A DNA stretch of 64,000 nucleotides from Actinomycetota bacterium (GCA_009380005.1 WHSQ01000008.1:1-64000), one strand, 5' to 3'. Counted from the stretch's first letter, positions 7,590 to 16,189 are shown. Numbers and translations: made by a program. Notes: generated from the sequence alone by a model not told the origin.

Positions 7590-8010
7590 TCATCGCAGCT
7601 CCTGGATGCGGATGAGGTTACCCGCCGGATCGCCGGAAGGCGCAGTCGCGAATCCCGTAGGGCTGCTCGGTCGGCTCCTGGACGACTTCGGCGTCGCCGG
7701 CCTGCAGGCGCTCGAAGGTGCCGTCGAGGTCGGCGGTGGCCAGGTTGATGGAGGCGTAGGTGCCCTTGGCCATCATCTCGGCGATGGTGCGGCGCTCGTC
7801 GTCGGTGATGCCGGGGGTGGCGGCCGGCGGGTAGAGGACGATGGACGTGCCGGGCTGGTCGGCGGGGCCGACCGTGAGCCAGTGCATCCCGCCGTATTCG
7901 ACGTCGTTGCGGACCTCGAAGCCGAGGGTGTCGCGATAGAAGGCTAGGGATGCATCCGGGTCGTCGTGCGGGAGGAGGGTCTGGTAAATGGTGATGTCCA
8001 TGGCGGTCAT
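7590..8010 (-). pseudogene. Glyoxalase/VOC superfamily protein with a C-terminal frameshift
   Basis: The frame from the ATG at 8010 (ATGA overlap with araC; an internal ATG lies at 8001) reads as a VOC protein and stops at 7618 with the ending DCAFRRSGG. Shifting by one base near 7640 restores the expected ending DPAGNLIRIQEL and a TGA at 7590. One extra base is therefore present in a GGCGATCCGG context. The lost segment includes the terminal IQE glutamate that serves as the last metal ligand in active VOC enzymes. It could be a true recent frameshift or an assembly error. It pairs with the AraC regulator upstream. Confidence 0.75.
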
Positions 8011-8456
8011 GCTAGCTGCGGCTCGGTGACCGGCGCTTCTCGATTCCTGATCGGTCTGGTCACCTGTTTCGCCACGCACGGCGGCATCCCCGCCATCGCG
8101 CCCGTCGCGTGGCGCCGGTAGGTGCTGGGCGGCACACCGACCAGTTCGGTGAAGCGAGTGCTGAAGGTGCCCAGCGACGAGCAGCCGACCGCGAAACAGA
8201 CCTCGGTGACGCTGAGGTCGCCACGACGCAGCAGCGCCATCGCGCGCTCGATGCGCCGCGTCATGAGGTAGCTGTACGGCGACTCGCCATAGGCGAGCCG
8301 GAACTGGCGGCTGAGGTGTCCGGCCGACATGTGTGCGCCGCGGGCGAGCGCCTCGACGTCCAGCGGCTGCTCGTACTCCCGGTCGATCCGGTCGCGAACG
8401 CGGCGCAGCAGCGCGAGGTCGCGCAGGTGCTGCGCTGCGGCGGTTCTGCTGGTCAC
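8007..8456 (-). CDS. AraC-family transcriptional regulator
   Basis: A 149-residue protein made mostly of the C-terminal double helix-turn-helix of the AraC/XylS family (about residues 17-115). It includes the typical ALARGAHMSAGHLSRQFR first helix-turn-helix and the AVGCSSLGTFSTRFTELVGVPPSTYR second one. There is no N-terminal sensor domain. It starts at GTG 8456 and overlaps the VOC gene by ATGA. The AraC plus VOC pairing is common in actinobacteria, and the regulator probably controls its own operon. Confidence 0.88.
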   Translation of the reverse strand: MTSRTAAAQHLRDLALLRRVRDRIDREYEQPLDVEALARGAHMSAGHLSRQFRLAYGESPYSYLMTRRIERAMALLRRGDLSVTEVCFAVGCSSLGTFSTRFTELVGVPPSTYRRHATGAMAGMPPCVAKQVTRPIRNREAPVTEPQLA

Positions 8457-8532
8457 CTGCGCGATCGTGCCACGTCGCGCCGGAATTGCCTAGCACGTGC
8501 TGCTCTGGCTCACCGACTTTAGGAGACACGTA

Positions 8533-9669
8533 CTAGCTCGACGGTTGGATCAGGCGGTCGAGCTCGAAGTGCATCGGATCGGGCGGATCCCAGTCCCCGC
8601 CCCACTCGAAGCCCCAACTTTGGAGGACCTCGACCACGCGCCGGTCGAGCTGCCCCTCAGACCCATAGAGGTTGGTCTGCACGTTGATGTCGAATGCGAG
8701 CCCGAACGCGTGCATCGACAGGGCTCTCTTCGGATCCCGGCTGATGAACCTCGGCACGTAGCAGCCCCCGTAGTCGTTGCTATCGATCAGATCGGCAAGC
8801 CCCGCGCGCTCGATCTCGGCAAGGGCCGAAGCCATCTGCGGCACCATCAGCCTGTGACAGAGGACCCGACCGAGGATCGGCACGTCGGCCGTGACGATGT
8901 TCGCAGCGACCCAATTCGGATCGGGCTTGACGAAGCCATCGTCCAGGATCTCGAAGTTCATGCGCCCGATCAGCCCACCCTGAGCCGTGCCGTTGGGTTC
9001 CGGGTCCTCGGGCCCCAACACCTCCGGCACCTGGGGGAGGAGTCGCGTCAACCGTTCGCCCAGCGTGCGCTGCAAGCGCCGGGCGATCCCGTCGCGATCG
9101 TCGACCGAACGCGCCCCGATCATCAGAGCGTTGCGGCCACCGATCTTCAGTTCGTCGGCCAACCGCCGGTCGATCAACACATCGGCGATCCTGGGTGAGC
9201 CGCTGTCGGCGAAGGCGCCGATCTCGATCGGGTCACCGTCGATCTCCAGCTTGGAGTCTCCTTCCAATCCGAGCTCTCGAGCGGCATCGAACGAGACGAC
9301 CGCGTTCCCCGCCAGTAGCGCGGACCACACGAACTCCGCGTCCCTGGTCACGGACGGCGCGACGGATCGGAACGGAACGGGGTCTACCGCTCCGACCGTC
9401 ACACGTTCCCCCTTGATGGTGATCGTCGTGAGCCTGACCTGGGTGACGATCGCAACGCCGTCGAAGCGCGCGATCCTCTTCACGTCTCGATCGGCCGCCG
9501 GCGGCTTCATCAACGCGAGGAAGGCGGGTACCGCCGGCATCGGATCGGGGAGATCCAGCTCGGTGGCCGGGCGTGGGTAGCTCTCGGGGAAGTTGGGGGC
9601 CTGGTCGCGACCGCCGCAACCCGTGACGGTGAACGCGACGATGCAGGTGAGAGCGAGGATCCGACGCAT
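8533..9669 (-). CDS. Lipoprotein with M15 (D-Ala-D-Ala carboxypeptidase-like) peptidase domain
   Basis: A 378-residue protein with a lipoprotein signal peptide (VTGC lipobox, Cys18) and a long middle region (about 60-240) that I do not recognise. The C-terminal M15-type domain has the zinc motif SMHAFGLAFDIN (His and Asp ligands) and DPMHFE (second His). It would trim cell-wall peptides outside the membrane. It lies 1 bp after ccmB and is the last gene of the ccm cluster, although its function is not obviously linked to haem. The middle region resembles the MacB-periplasmic-like style of long beta domains, at low confidence. Confidence 0.78.
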   Translation of the reverse strand: MRRILALTCIVAFTVTGCGGRDQAPNFPESYPRPATELDLPDPMPAVPAFLALMKPPAADRDVKRIARFDGVAIVTQVRLTTITIKGERVTVGAVDPVPFRSVAPSVTRDAEFVWSALLAGNAVVSFDAARELGLEGDSKLEIDGDPIEIGAFADSGSPRIADVLIDRRLADELKIGGRNALMIGARSVDDRDGIARRLQRTLGERLTRLLPQVPEVLGPEDPEPNGTAQGGLIGRMNFEILDDGFVKPDPNWVAANIVTADVPILGRVLCHRLMVPQMASALAEIERAGLADLIDSNDYGGCYVPRFISRDPKRALSMHAFGLAFDINVQTNLYGSEGQLDRRVVEVLQSWGFEWGGDWDPPDPMHFELDRLIQPSS

Positions 9670-9670
9670 C

Positions 9671-10408
9671 TCAGTCCAGTACGAACTCGAAGGTGACGAT
9701 CGAAGTGATCGTGAAGATCACATCGAACGCCAGGAGGACCCCGAACCACCCGGAGCCCGCCACCGAACCGGCGGGTTCGCCGGCGAAGATGGTCGATGTC
9801 AGTTCCACCGCCGCGATGAAGATCGGAACCAGGGCCGGTAGCGACAGGATCGGCAACAGGAGCTCACGACTGCGCGTTCGTGCGGCCAGCGCGGCGAACG
9901 TCGTAGCCACGACGACGAACCCGACGTCCACAAGAGCCACGACGGCAAGCATCGAGCCGGAACGCTCGGCCAGCCGCAGATCGAACAGCAGCGAGAACGC
10001 CGGGATGAGGATCACTTGGAGCGCCACGACGTAGGTCAGGTTGACCAGGGCCTTGGCGATGAAGAGCCCGCTGCGATCGAGCGGTACCAACAAGAGCGCC
10101 TCGATGGCCGCATGCTCGCGTTCGACCTCGAAGGTGCGTGCGGCGCCGATGAGGCCCGCGAACAGCACCGTCACCCACAGGAAGCCGGCGAGCACGTCCG
10201 ATGCCGGCAAGGTACCGGCCGGCAACCTCAACGCGCGACCACCCGTAGGTCCGCCCGGGAGGGTGAATGCCAGCAGCAACGTGACCGTGAACGCGAACAT
10301 CATCATCGGCAGCAGCGTCTCTCGCGCCCGGATCTCGACGCGAACATCCTTGCGTACGAGAGCCATGGTCTTGCTGAGGAACCCTGGCTCGACGACCTGC
10401 GCGTTCAT
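9671..10408 (-). CDS. ccmB: CcmB haem exporter permease
   Basis: A 245-residue, six-helix membrane protein. The opening (about residues 10-45: ALVRKDVRVEIRARETL) and FEVEREHAAIEALLLVPLDR match CcmB. It forms an ABC transporter with CcmA whose ATPase cycle releases haem-loaded CcmE. The ATG at 10408 overlaps the ccmA stop by ATGA; the longer frame upstream is an artefact running antisense through ccmA. Confidence 0.92.
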   Translation of the reverse strand: MNAQVVEPGFLSKTMALVRKDVRVEIRARETLLPMMMFAFTVTLLLAFTLPGGPTGGRALRLPAGTLPASDVLAGFLWVTVLFAGLIGAARTFEVEREHAAIEALLLVPLDRSGLFIAKALVNLTYVVALQVILIPAFSLLFDLRLAERSGSMLAVVALVDVGFVVVATTFAALAARTRSRELLLPILSLPALVPIFIAAVELTSTIFAGEPAGSVAGSGWFGVLLAFDVIFTITSIVTFEFVLD

Positions 10409-11070
10409 GTCGACGCCGTGGCGGTGTTGGGATGGTCGTAACGGCCCTGCATGACCAGTCGTCCATCGCGCAGGATGATGCCGCCGTCTGCGAACGCCTT
10501 GACCTTCTTCGCTCCGTGCGTGGCGATCAGCGCGATCCGCTCGCCGGCCTTCCAGGGCTCGACCGCGGCAGAGACCAGGTTCGCCGCCTCGTCGTCCAGG
10601 TTGGCATACGGCTCGTCGAGCAACAGGATGGGAGGCTCGTGTAAGAGGGCCCGGGCGACCGAGGCGCGTCTGCGCGTTCCGGCCGAGAGGGCTTCGGCAC
10701 GTGTGTGTTCGAACCGGCCGAGATCGAGTTCCCGGATCGCCTCGCCGACCCGGCCCGGGCCCACCCCATACAACGATCCGAAGAGGCGCAGGTTCTCGCC
10801 GACCGTCAGTCGCCCGTAGAGACCGGACTCGTGTCCCGCGTACCCGATGCTTCGACGGAAGGTTTCGTCGGAAAGGTTGACTCTGTGTCCTCTTCCGATC
10901 ACTTGCCCGTAAGTCGGACGTACCAGGCCGGCGATCGCGCGCAAGAGGGTCGACTTGCCGGAACCGTTCTGACCGAACAGACCGAAGACGCCGGGCCCGA
11001 TCTCCAAGCTCAAGTTGTTGATCGCGACCGTGCGCCCGAACGCGATGGTGAGATCGTTCACCCGGATCAC
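10405..11070 (-). CDS. ccmA: CcmA ABC transporter ATPase
   Basis: A 221-residue ATPase with Walker A GQNGSGKST (about residues 34-42), signature LSAGTRRRASVARALL, and Walker B ILLLDEPYANLDDEA. The signature begins LSAG rather than LSGG, as is usual in CcmA. It couples ATP hydrolysis to CcmB and CcmC. The ATG at 11070 overlaps the upstream gene's stop, and ccmB follows with an ATGA overlap. Confidence 0.93.
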   Translation of the reverse strand: MIRVNDLTIAFGRTVAINNLSLEIGPGVFGLFGQNGSGKSTLLRAIAGLVRPTYGQVIGRGHRVNLSDETFRRSIGYAGHESGLYGRLTVGENLRLFGSLYGVGPGRVGEAIRELDLGRFEHTRAEALSAGTRRRASVARALLHEPPILLLDEPYANLDDEAANLVSAAVEPWKAGERIALIATHGAKKVKAFADGGIILRDGRLVMQGRYDHPNTATAST

Positions 11071-12242
11071 GACCTGGCTCCCGCCTCATCCCGGGCCTCG
11101 AGCCGCGCCTTGAGACCGGCCCTTCGCTCGTTCCACCGGGCGCGGTCGAGCTTGCCCGCCCGGTAGTCCAGGTCGAGGCGCGCGATCTCCATCACCAGAT
11201 CGTCGCGGTCCCGGGGCGTTATCGCATCCAGTTCTCGGGCGAGCCGCTCGTCGCGCCGGCGGGTGGATCTTCGGATCAGGCCGAAGGCGACGGCCCCCAG
11301 GACGAGGAGACCCACAGCGACGGCGCCGCCTATCAGCGCGGCCGGTGTCCCGGCGTCGGCGATGGCCAGCGCCTGCACCTGGTCTCCGGGGTCGAGGTCT
11401 TCGGCCGCGCTCCAACGGCGATACTGGGTGTCGTCGATCGTCTGCTCGCCGTCTTCGTCGAGACGATTGCTCTCGATGCGCAACGGGGGCTCGGCCAGCA
11501 CCGAGAACTCCAGCACCGGATACAGAGCCGTGCGCGATAGGTCGTAGGACCCGCCGGCTCCCGTGAGCCGGTACGAGTAGGTGAGCTCCGTGTCACCCGG
11601 CGGGATGGCCGCGGTCAGCGCCATCCCGAAGGAGGTCGGCTCGAGCTGCGGGACCGTGAGGGAGGAGCGGAGGATCGCCACGGTGCTCTCCGTCGCTCCG
11701 GGCGGCAACGCCAGACCGAACGTGGGCGAGGGTTCCGCCGCGCCGAGCTCCGCGCCGCGACCGATGTACGCGTCCTCGCTCAGGTTCACGATCTTCAACG
11801 ACTCGACCACCGCGATGGAGTCACCACGCGGGATGGCGAAAGCGAGGTTGCGTCGCACGAGCATCACGTCGGGGTCCGTCGTCGGTTCCCACACGCGAGT
11901 CGTGGTTTCGATCACCGGCGGCTCATCGGTATCGTTTGGTATCTGCAGCGCGTCGCTGGGGTACAGGCCGCCCTTGTAGACCGCGTCGATCGTGTAGAAG
12001 AGCTCCGGTCCGGTCGCCAAGCCCCGGAAGCGGAACTTCCCATCCGCATCGGTGGTTGCCGTTCGTTCGAACGGATCGGAGAGATCGGCCGTCGTGCCGA
12101 CCAGGGTCACCTCCACCCCGATCTGGGGCCCGCCGGTGCTCTCGTTCATGACGACTCCTTCGATGGAGCCTCGCTCGGCTGCCAGTCCCGGTGAAGGAAG
12201 CATCAGCCCGAGGGCGATGGCGACGATCAGACCGCGCCGCAT
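11067..12242 (-). CDS. Exported membrane protein with carboxypeptidase-regulatory-like domain, ccm cluster
   Basis: From the ATG at 12242 the protein has 391 residues: a signal peptide (MRRGLIVAIALGLMLPSPG), a CarboxypepD_reg-like beta-sandwich (about residues 25-110), a longer beta-rich domain (about 120-300), a membrane helix near 315-337 and a cytoplasmic helical hairpin. The hairpin (IARLDLDYRAGKLDRARW) resembles the CcmI-type hairpin in the neighbouring upstream gene. It overlaps that gene by 16 bp and ccmA by 4 bp, so it belongs to the ccm operon and may assist apocytochrome handling. I do not recognise a named family for the whole protein. Confidence 0.75.
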   Translation of the reverse strand: MRRGLIVAIALGLMLPSPGLAAERGSIEGVVMNESTGGPQIGVEVTLVGTTADLSDPFERTATTDADGKFRFRGLATGPELFYTIDAVYKGGLYPSDALQIPNDTDEPPVIETTTRVWEPTTDPDVMLVRRNLAFAIPRGDSIAVVESLKIVNLSEDAYIGRGAELGAAEPSPTFGLALPPGATESTVAILRSSLTVPQLEPTSFGMALTAAIPPGDTELTYSYRLTGAGGSYDLSRTALYPVLEFSVLAEPPLRIESNRLDEDGEQTIDDTQYRRWSAAEDLDPGDQVQALAIADAGTPAALIGGAVAVGLLVLGAVAFGLIRRSTRRRDERLARELDAITPRDRDDLVMEIARLDLDYRAGKLDRARWNERRAGLKARLEARDEAGARS

Positions 12243-12613
12243 CGTGGGCAACTTTCGTTCGGGGCGCGGGTGGCTCCGCACTTGGGACAGGTCATCGCGT
12301 GCCGCGCGCGCGCGATCTCGGCTTCCAGGTCGTCGGAGTGAGTCCCGGAGGCTTCGAGCGCGTCGAGCTCCGCCATCGCCGCGACCGCTTCGGCCTCGTA
12401 CTGGCGCTTGAGGACCCGGAAGTCATCGTCCCCGAGCTTCCCGACGCTTCTATCGTCTTCTAGATCGACGATCGCGGTGAGAGCAGCGCGCTTCTTGGCG
12501 TCGGCTTCGTCCGTGAGCGCTCTCGCATCGGAGCCCTCCGGTTCCGGCCGGCGTAGAGGGATGAGCACCCACAGCAGGACGATGAGAGCCACGAGAGCCA
12601 CTGCGACCGTCAC
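12227..12613 (-). CDS. CcmI-like membrane protein with C-terminal zinc ribbon
   Basis: A 128-residue protein that starts at GTG 12613 (GTGA overlap with ccmH). It has a membrane helix at about residues 3-20, a CcmI-type helical hairpin (LEDDRSVGKLGDDDFRVLKR) at about 48-85, and a C-terminal zinc ribbon with CPKC and CPRC. CcmI normally holds the apocytochrome C-terminus during haem ligation by CcmF/H. The zinc ribbon in place of the TPR domain is unusual. Gene order (ccmF, ccmH, this gene) supports the assignment. Confidence 0.75.
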   Translation of the reverse strand: MTVAVALVALIVLLWVLIPLRRPEPEGSDARALTDEADAKKRAALTAIVDLEDDRSVGKLGDDDFRVLKRQYEAEAVAAMAELDALEASGTHSDDLEAEIARARHAMTCPKCGATRAPNESCPRCGAV

Positions 12614-13092
12614 AGCTGTTCCCTTGCCTGCGCGAGCTCGGAGTCGAGCCGCGATCGTTGCGAAGGAGTGGGCTCGTCGAGGTTTTGCTCGGGGGCCCGC
12701 CGCCGCGACCAGCGCCGCGCGACCGCGGTCGCGGCCAGGAGCCCGGCCCCCACTGCGACGGCGGGCATCACCCAGGCCCAGAGGCCCGCCCCGCTCGCCG
12801 GGGGCGTGCTGCGGATCGACGCTCCGTACTCCGCTTCGAGGCGATCGAGGATGCGCTCGCGGCTCCACCCGTCCCGAGCCCATCCGAGGATCCGGCCGCG
12901 CAGCTCGACCGCGGCATCGGAGGGACAATCGTGCAGCGTGACGCCGGGGCAGTACGGCGACATGATCTCCCCCGAGATCCGGTTCGCGAGGTCCTCCGGG
13001 GGCCCGGCCCCAGCCGCCGGCGCGGCGACGGCGATGGCGATGGCGATGGCGATGGCGATGGTCAGGGTCACCGCGGCCGGGATGCGCTTCAT
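12610..13092 (-). CDS. ccmH: CcmH/CcdA-partner type thiol protein with non-canonical cysteine spacing
   Basis: A 160-residue protein with a signal peptide that contains a run of Ala-Ile dipeptides, a CcmH-type three-helix domain and a C-terminal membrane helix (about 99-118). The classic LRCxxC motif is replaced by SPYCPGVTLHDCPS, with seven residues between the cysteines; this variant occurs in other divergent CcmH proteins as far as I recall. CcmH reduces the apocytochrome CXXCH before haem ligation. The ATG at 13092 overlaps the ccmF stop by ATGA. Confidence 0.8.
   Translation of the reverse strand: MKRIPAAVTLTIAIAIAIAIAVAAPAAGAGPPEDLANRISGEIMSPYCPGVTLHDCPSDAAVELRGRILGWARDGWSRERILDRLEAEYGASIRSTPPASGAGLWAWVMPAVAVGAGLLAATAVARRWSRRRAPEQNLDEPTPSQRSRLDSELAQAREQL
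13031..13060. repeat. (GCGATG)5 hexanucleotide repeat in the ccmH signal peptide
   Basis: Five perfect GCGATG copies encode alternating Ala and Ile in the hydrophobic core of the CcmH signal peptide on the minus strand. The six-base unit keeps the frame, so copy-number change would only lengthen or shorten the signal peptide. Confidence 0.9.
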
Positions 13093-15083
13093 TCCGCAAC
13101 CGCCACCGGTCTCGGCACGGTTCGTCGCACGGCCGAGCGCGCTCCGACGGGCTCCCCGGCCATCACGATGACGATCCCACCCAGCATCACGATGGCCCCG
13201 GCCCAGATCCACCACGTGAGGGGATTGATGAACGCGCGGATGGCCGCAGCGCCATCGGGATCGAACGAGGTAACGACGGCGTAGACGTCCTCCACCGGGT
13301 TGGTACGTATCGAGACCTCGGACTGAGGCTGCTGCTGCGCGACGTGGAAGTTCCGTTGCGGCCGCATGACCGCCACGAGCTCGCCGCCGCGCCTCAGGTC
13401 GAGCACGGCCTCGTTGACCTCCTTCTCAGGCGTCTCGCTACGACGCAGGTCCGTGTAGGTCACGGTGTAGGCGCCGAGCCTCATGGACTCGCCGGGTTCC
13501 AGCAGCGCGTGGCGCTCGGTCCGGAAGGCGCCTCCCGCCAGCCCGATCACGATCAACACGACGCCGAGATGGATCACGTATCCGCCGTACCGGCGGCGGT
13601 TGCGCGTGAGGGTGCGGGCCAGCGCCGATGCGAGGCCGGTCGCTCCGCGGCGCCGGTGGATCTTGCTGCCTCGCGCGAACTCGGAGCCCACCGCCGTAGC
13701 CGTGAACGCGCAGAGTCCGAACGCGATGAGCGCACCTGCGCTGCCGATCCCGGCGAGAGCCAGCGCGACGATCACGACCGTTCCGACGATGAGCGGGACA
13801 CGGATGACCCGGCCCATGGCACCAGGGCTCATCCGGCGCCACGAGATGAGCGGTCCCAACCCCGTCAGCGCGAGGATCGCAAGTGCGATCGGTATGAACA
13901 CGGCGTTGAAGAAAGGTGGACCGACCGACAGCCGGGTGCCGGTCACGGCCTCGGCGATGATCGGGTACAGCGTTCCCCACAGGACCGTGAAAGCTGCCGC
14001 CAGGAACAGGACGTTGTTGGCCAGGAACGCGGACTCGCGTGACATCAACGAGTCGAACCGGTTCTCGCTCTTCAGCTTGTCCGCGCGCACCGCTATGACT
14101 CCGAGCCCTCCGATCAGCATGACGCCGAGGAAGGGCAGGAACCACTTGCCGATCGGTCCTTCCGTGAACGTGTGGATGCTGGAAAGGATCCCGGATCGGG
14201 TCAGGAAGGTGCCGAAGACGGCGAGGACGTAGGTCAACAAGATCAACGTGACGTTCCAGATCTTCAGCATCCGCCGCTTCTCCTGGATCACCACCGAATG
14301 CAGGAACGCGGTGGCGGTAAGCCACGGCATGAAGGACGCGTTCTCTACCGGATCCCAGGCCCAGTAGCCGCCCCAGCCGAGCTCGGTGTAGGCCCAGGCC
14401 CCCCCGAGCACGATCCCCACCGACAGGGAGCTCCAGGCGAAGAGCGTCCACCGGCGAGTCGAGGTGAACCAGCCTTCGTCGAGCCGGCCCGTGATCAGGG
14501 CGGCGAGGGCGAAGGCGAAGGGGATGGAGAACCCGACGAAGCCCGAATACAGCAGCGGCGGATGGATCATCATGCCCGGCGACTGCAGCAGGGGATTCAG
14601 GCCGCGCCCATCGCCGGGGACGGGAGCCAACCGCGTGAACGGGTCCGCCGGCGCCACCAGGAGCACCAGGAAGAAGATGCCGACCCCGGCGAGGATCGCT
14701 CCCGCCCAAGCCGTCAGGCGAGGGTTCGCCCGTCGGGAGCGCCTCACCGCCACCGCCGAGAACGTCGTCAGGAGCATGGTCCAGAACAGCAATGAGCCCT
14801 CCATGCCACCCCACAGGGCCGCCAGCGTGTATCCGCGCGACAGCGACTCGGACGAGTAGTTCGCCACGTACTCGATCGAGAAGTCGTGGGCGAAAAGGGC
14901 GTTCACCAGGGCAGAGGCAGACACGATCGTGAAGCCTGAGGCCGCGGTCAACGACCGCGTTCCCGCCCGGGTCAGATCGCGCCGGCTCCGCAGGGCGCCG
15001 ATCACGAAGAGGACGCAGGCGAGCGCGGCGAAGACGAGTGCGGCGATCAGGCTGGGGCGGCCCAGGCCGCCCAGGGATCTCAC
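13089..15083 (-). CDS. ccmF: CcmF haem lyase
   Basis: A 664-residue integral membrane protein starting at GTG 15083. It carries the WWD-type haem motif WGGYWAWDPVEN (about residues 225-236), conserved histidines such as MIHPPLLYSG, and the CcmF C-terminal periplasmic region. It ligates haem from CcmE onto apocytochromes together with CcmH/CcmI. Length agrees with the family. It lies 22 bp after ccmE in a ccmE-F-H-I order typical of system I. Confidence 0.95.
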   Translation of the reverse strand: MRSLGGLGRPSLIAALVFAALACVLFVIGALRSRRDLTRAGTRSLTAASGFTIVSASALVNALFAHDFSIEYVANYSSESLSRGYTLAALWGGMEGSLLFWTMLLTTFSAVAVRRSRRANPRLTAWAGAILAGVGIFFLVLLVAPADPFTRLAPVPGDGRGLNPLLQSPGMMIHPPLLYSGFVGFSIPFAFALAALITGRLDEGWFTSTRRWTLFAWSSLSVGIVLGGAWAYTELGWGGYWAWDPVENASFMPWLTATAFLHSVVIQEKRRMLKIWNVTLILLTYVLAVFGTFLTRSGILSSIHTFTEGPIGKWFLPFLGVMLIGGLGVIAVRADKLKSENRFDSLMSRESAFLANNVLFLAAAFTVLWGTLYPIIAEAVTGTRLSVGPPFFNAVFIPIALAILALTGLGPLISWRRMSPGAMGRVIRVPLIVGTVVIVALALAGIGSAGALIAFGLCAFTATAVGSEFARGSKIHRRRGATGLASALARTLTRNRRRYGGYVIHLGVVLIVIGLAGGAFRTERHALLEPGESMRLGAYTVTYTDLRRSETPEKEVNEAVLDLRRGGELVAVMRPQRNFHVAQQQPQSEVSIRTNPVEDVYAVVTSFDPDGAAAIRAFINPLTWWIWAGAIVMLGGIVIVMAGEPVGARSAVRRTVPRPVAVAE

Positions 15084-15105
15084 GGTCTCCGCCTGCTCGC
15101 GACGG

Positions 15106-15522
15106 TCAGGCCGCTCGTTTGGCCTTGAACTTCGAAGGGCACTTCGCCAGGACCTCGGTGGCCACGAACGTGGATCCTTCCAGGTCGCCCTTGACCACCA
15201 CCTCGGATTCGTCTTTGAAGGTGTCGGGGAGGGGCCGGTCGGTGGTCACGGCCATCTCGGTCTCGCCGTCGGTTACCCGGAAGGTCGTGACGAGACCGTC
15301 GCGCTCGATCGAACCGGGCACGACGGTGCCGTTGACCCGGTAATCCTGGCTCGTCACGCCGCGCTCCTTGGCCTCGCTCACGGTTACGTAGAAGGACGCC
15401 GCGCCCGGCCGGCTCAGGGCCCAGACGATCAGGGTAGGTACGGCAACCGCGAGCAGGGCGCCGCCGACCACGAACTTGGCGCGCCGCTTGGGCGATGTGG
15501 CGGTCTCGAGGGGTTGGGCCAT
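15106..15522 (-). CDS. ccmE: CcmE haem chaperone, cysteine variant
   Basis: From the ATG at 15522 the protein has 138 residues: a membrane anchor (about 16-35) followed by the OB-fold CcmE domain with VNGTVVPGSI and DTFKDESEVVVKG. The haem-binding position reads VLAKCPSKF, so the usual His of HxxxY is Cys (CxxxF). Cysteine CcmE variants are known in archaea and Desulfovibrio. It carries haem from CcmC to CcmF. An ORF extension to 15555 is less likely as it adds residues before the usual N-terminus. Confidence 0.92.
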   Translation of the reverse strand: MAQPLETATSPKRRAKFVVGGALLAVAVPTLIVWALSRPGAASFYVTVSEAKERGVTSQDYRVNGTVVPGSIERDGLVTTFRVTDGETEMAVTTDRPLPDTFKDESEVVVKGDLEGSTFVATEVLAKCPSKFKAKRAA

Positions 15523-15559
15523 GAGCCTCAGCAGCCTAATCGAGGGCCGCGGCAAGGTC

Positions 15560-16162
15560 TCATCGGGCGGCCAGCATCGAGTCGAGTTGCTCGCTCAGTT
15601 CGTCCCACTCCAGGCCCCCGAAGAAAGAGGTGCGGTTCCCCGTCGTCAGGCCCGCCACCTCCACTTCCGCGAACGTGCCGTCGCGGTGTACGAAGAAGGT
15701 CTGCGGGAGGAAACGGTCGTTCACTTCCAAGGTCGCCGCCAGCTCGCCGCCCCGGTCCTTGAGGAGTCGGTAGGTCATGCCGAACTCGTCCGCGAACCGC
15801 AGGGCGGCCGCGTCCGAGTCGCGCTGGACGTCGATCCCGAGCACGACGACGCCGTAGTCCCCGTACTCCCGGTGAGCCCGATCGAGGATCGGTGCTTCGT
15901 CCCGGCACGGCGGACAGAAGGAGCCCCAGAAGTTGAGTACCAGGATCTTGCCCTCCAGATCGGAGCTCGTGACCCGGCCGCCGCCGCCCAACAGGGGGAG
16001 CGAGATCTCGGGGGCCCGGGCGCCCGGGGCGACCACGACCTCGGCCGGACGCGCCAGATAATAGCCGCCGACGACGGCGACAACCAGAGCAACGACTACG
16101 ACGGGCCCGAACCTGCGTAGAGGCGAACGATGTTCGGGATCCGGGTTTTCACGTGTGCTCAT
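15560..16162 (-). CDS. resA: ResA/CcmG-type thioredoxin-fold thiol-disulfide oxidoreductase
   Basis: A 200-residue protein with an N-terminal membrane anchor (about 18-38) and an AhpC/TSA-like thioredoxin domain. The active site is WGSFCPPC and the cis-proline loop is LPQTFF. It should keep the CXXCH cysteines of apocytochromes c reduced outside the membrane. It is the first gene of the ccmE-F-H-I-A-B unit. A TAGCCT box ends 6 nt before the ATG. Confidence 0.9.
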   Translation of the reverse strand: MSTRENPDPEHRSPLRRFGPVVVVALVVAVVGGYYLARPAEVVVAPGARAPEISLPLLGGGGRVTSSDLEGKILVLNFWGSFCPPCRDEAPILDRAHREYGDYGVVVLGIDVQRDSDAAALRFADEFGMTYRLLKDRGGELAATLEVNDRFLPQTFFVHRDGTFAEVEVAGLTTGNRTSFFGGLEWDELSEQLDSMLAAR

Positions 16163-16168
16163 GACCCC

Positions 16169-16174
16169 AGGCTA
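16169..16174 (-). promoter_or_regulatory. Putative -10 box (TAGCCT) of the resA-ccm operon, leaderless layout
   Basis: TAGCCT on the minus strand is 6 nt from the resA ATG at 16162. It matches the recurring TANNNT-start arrangement. Confidence 0.5.
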
Positions 16175-16189
16175 GCGGCCGGTCTCATA

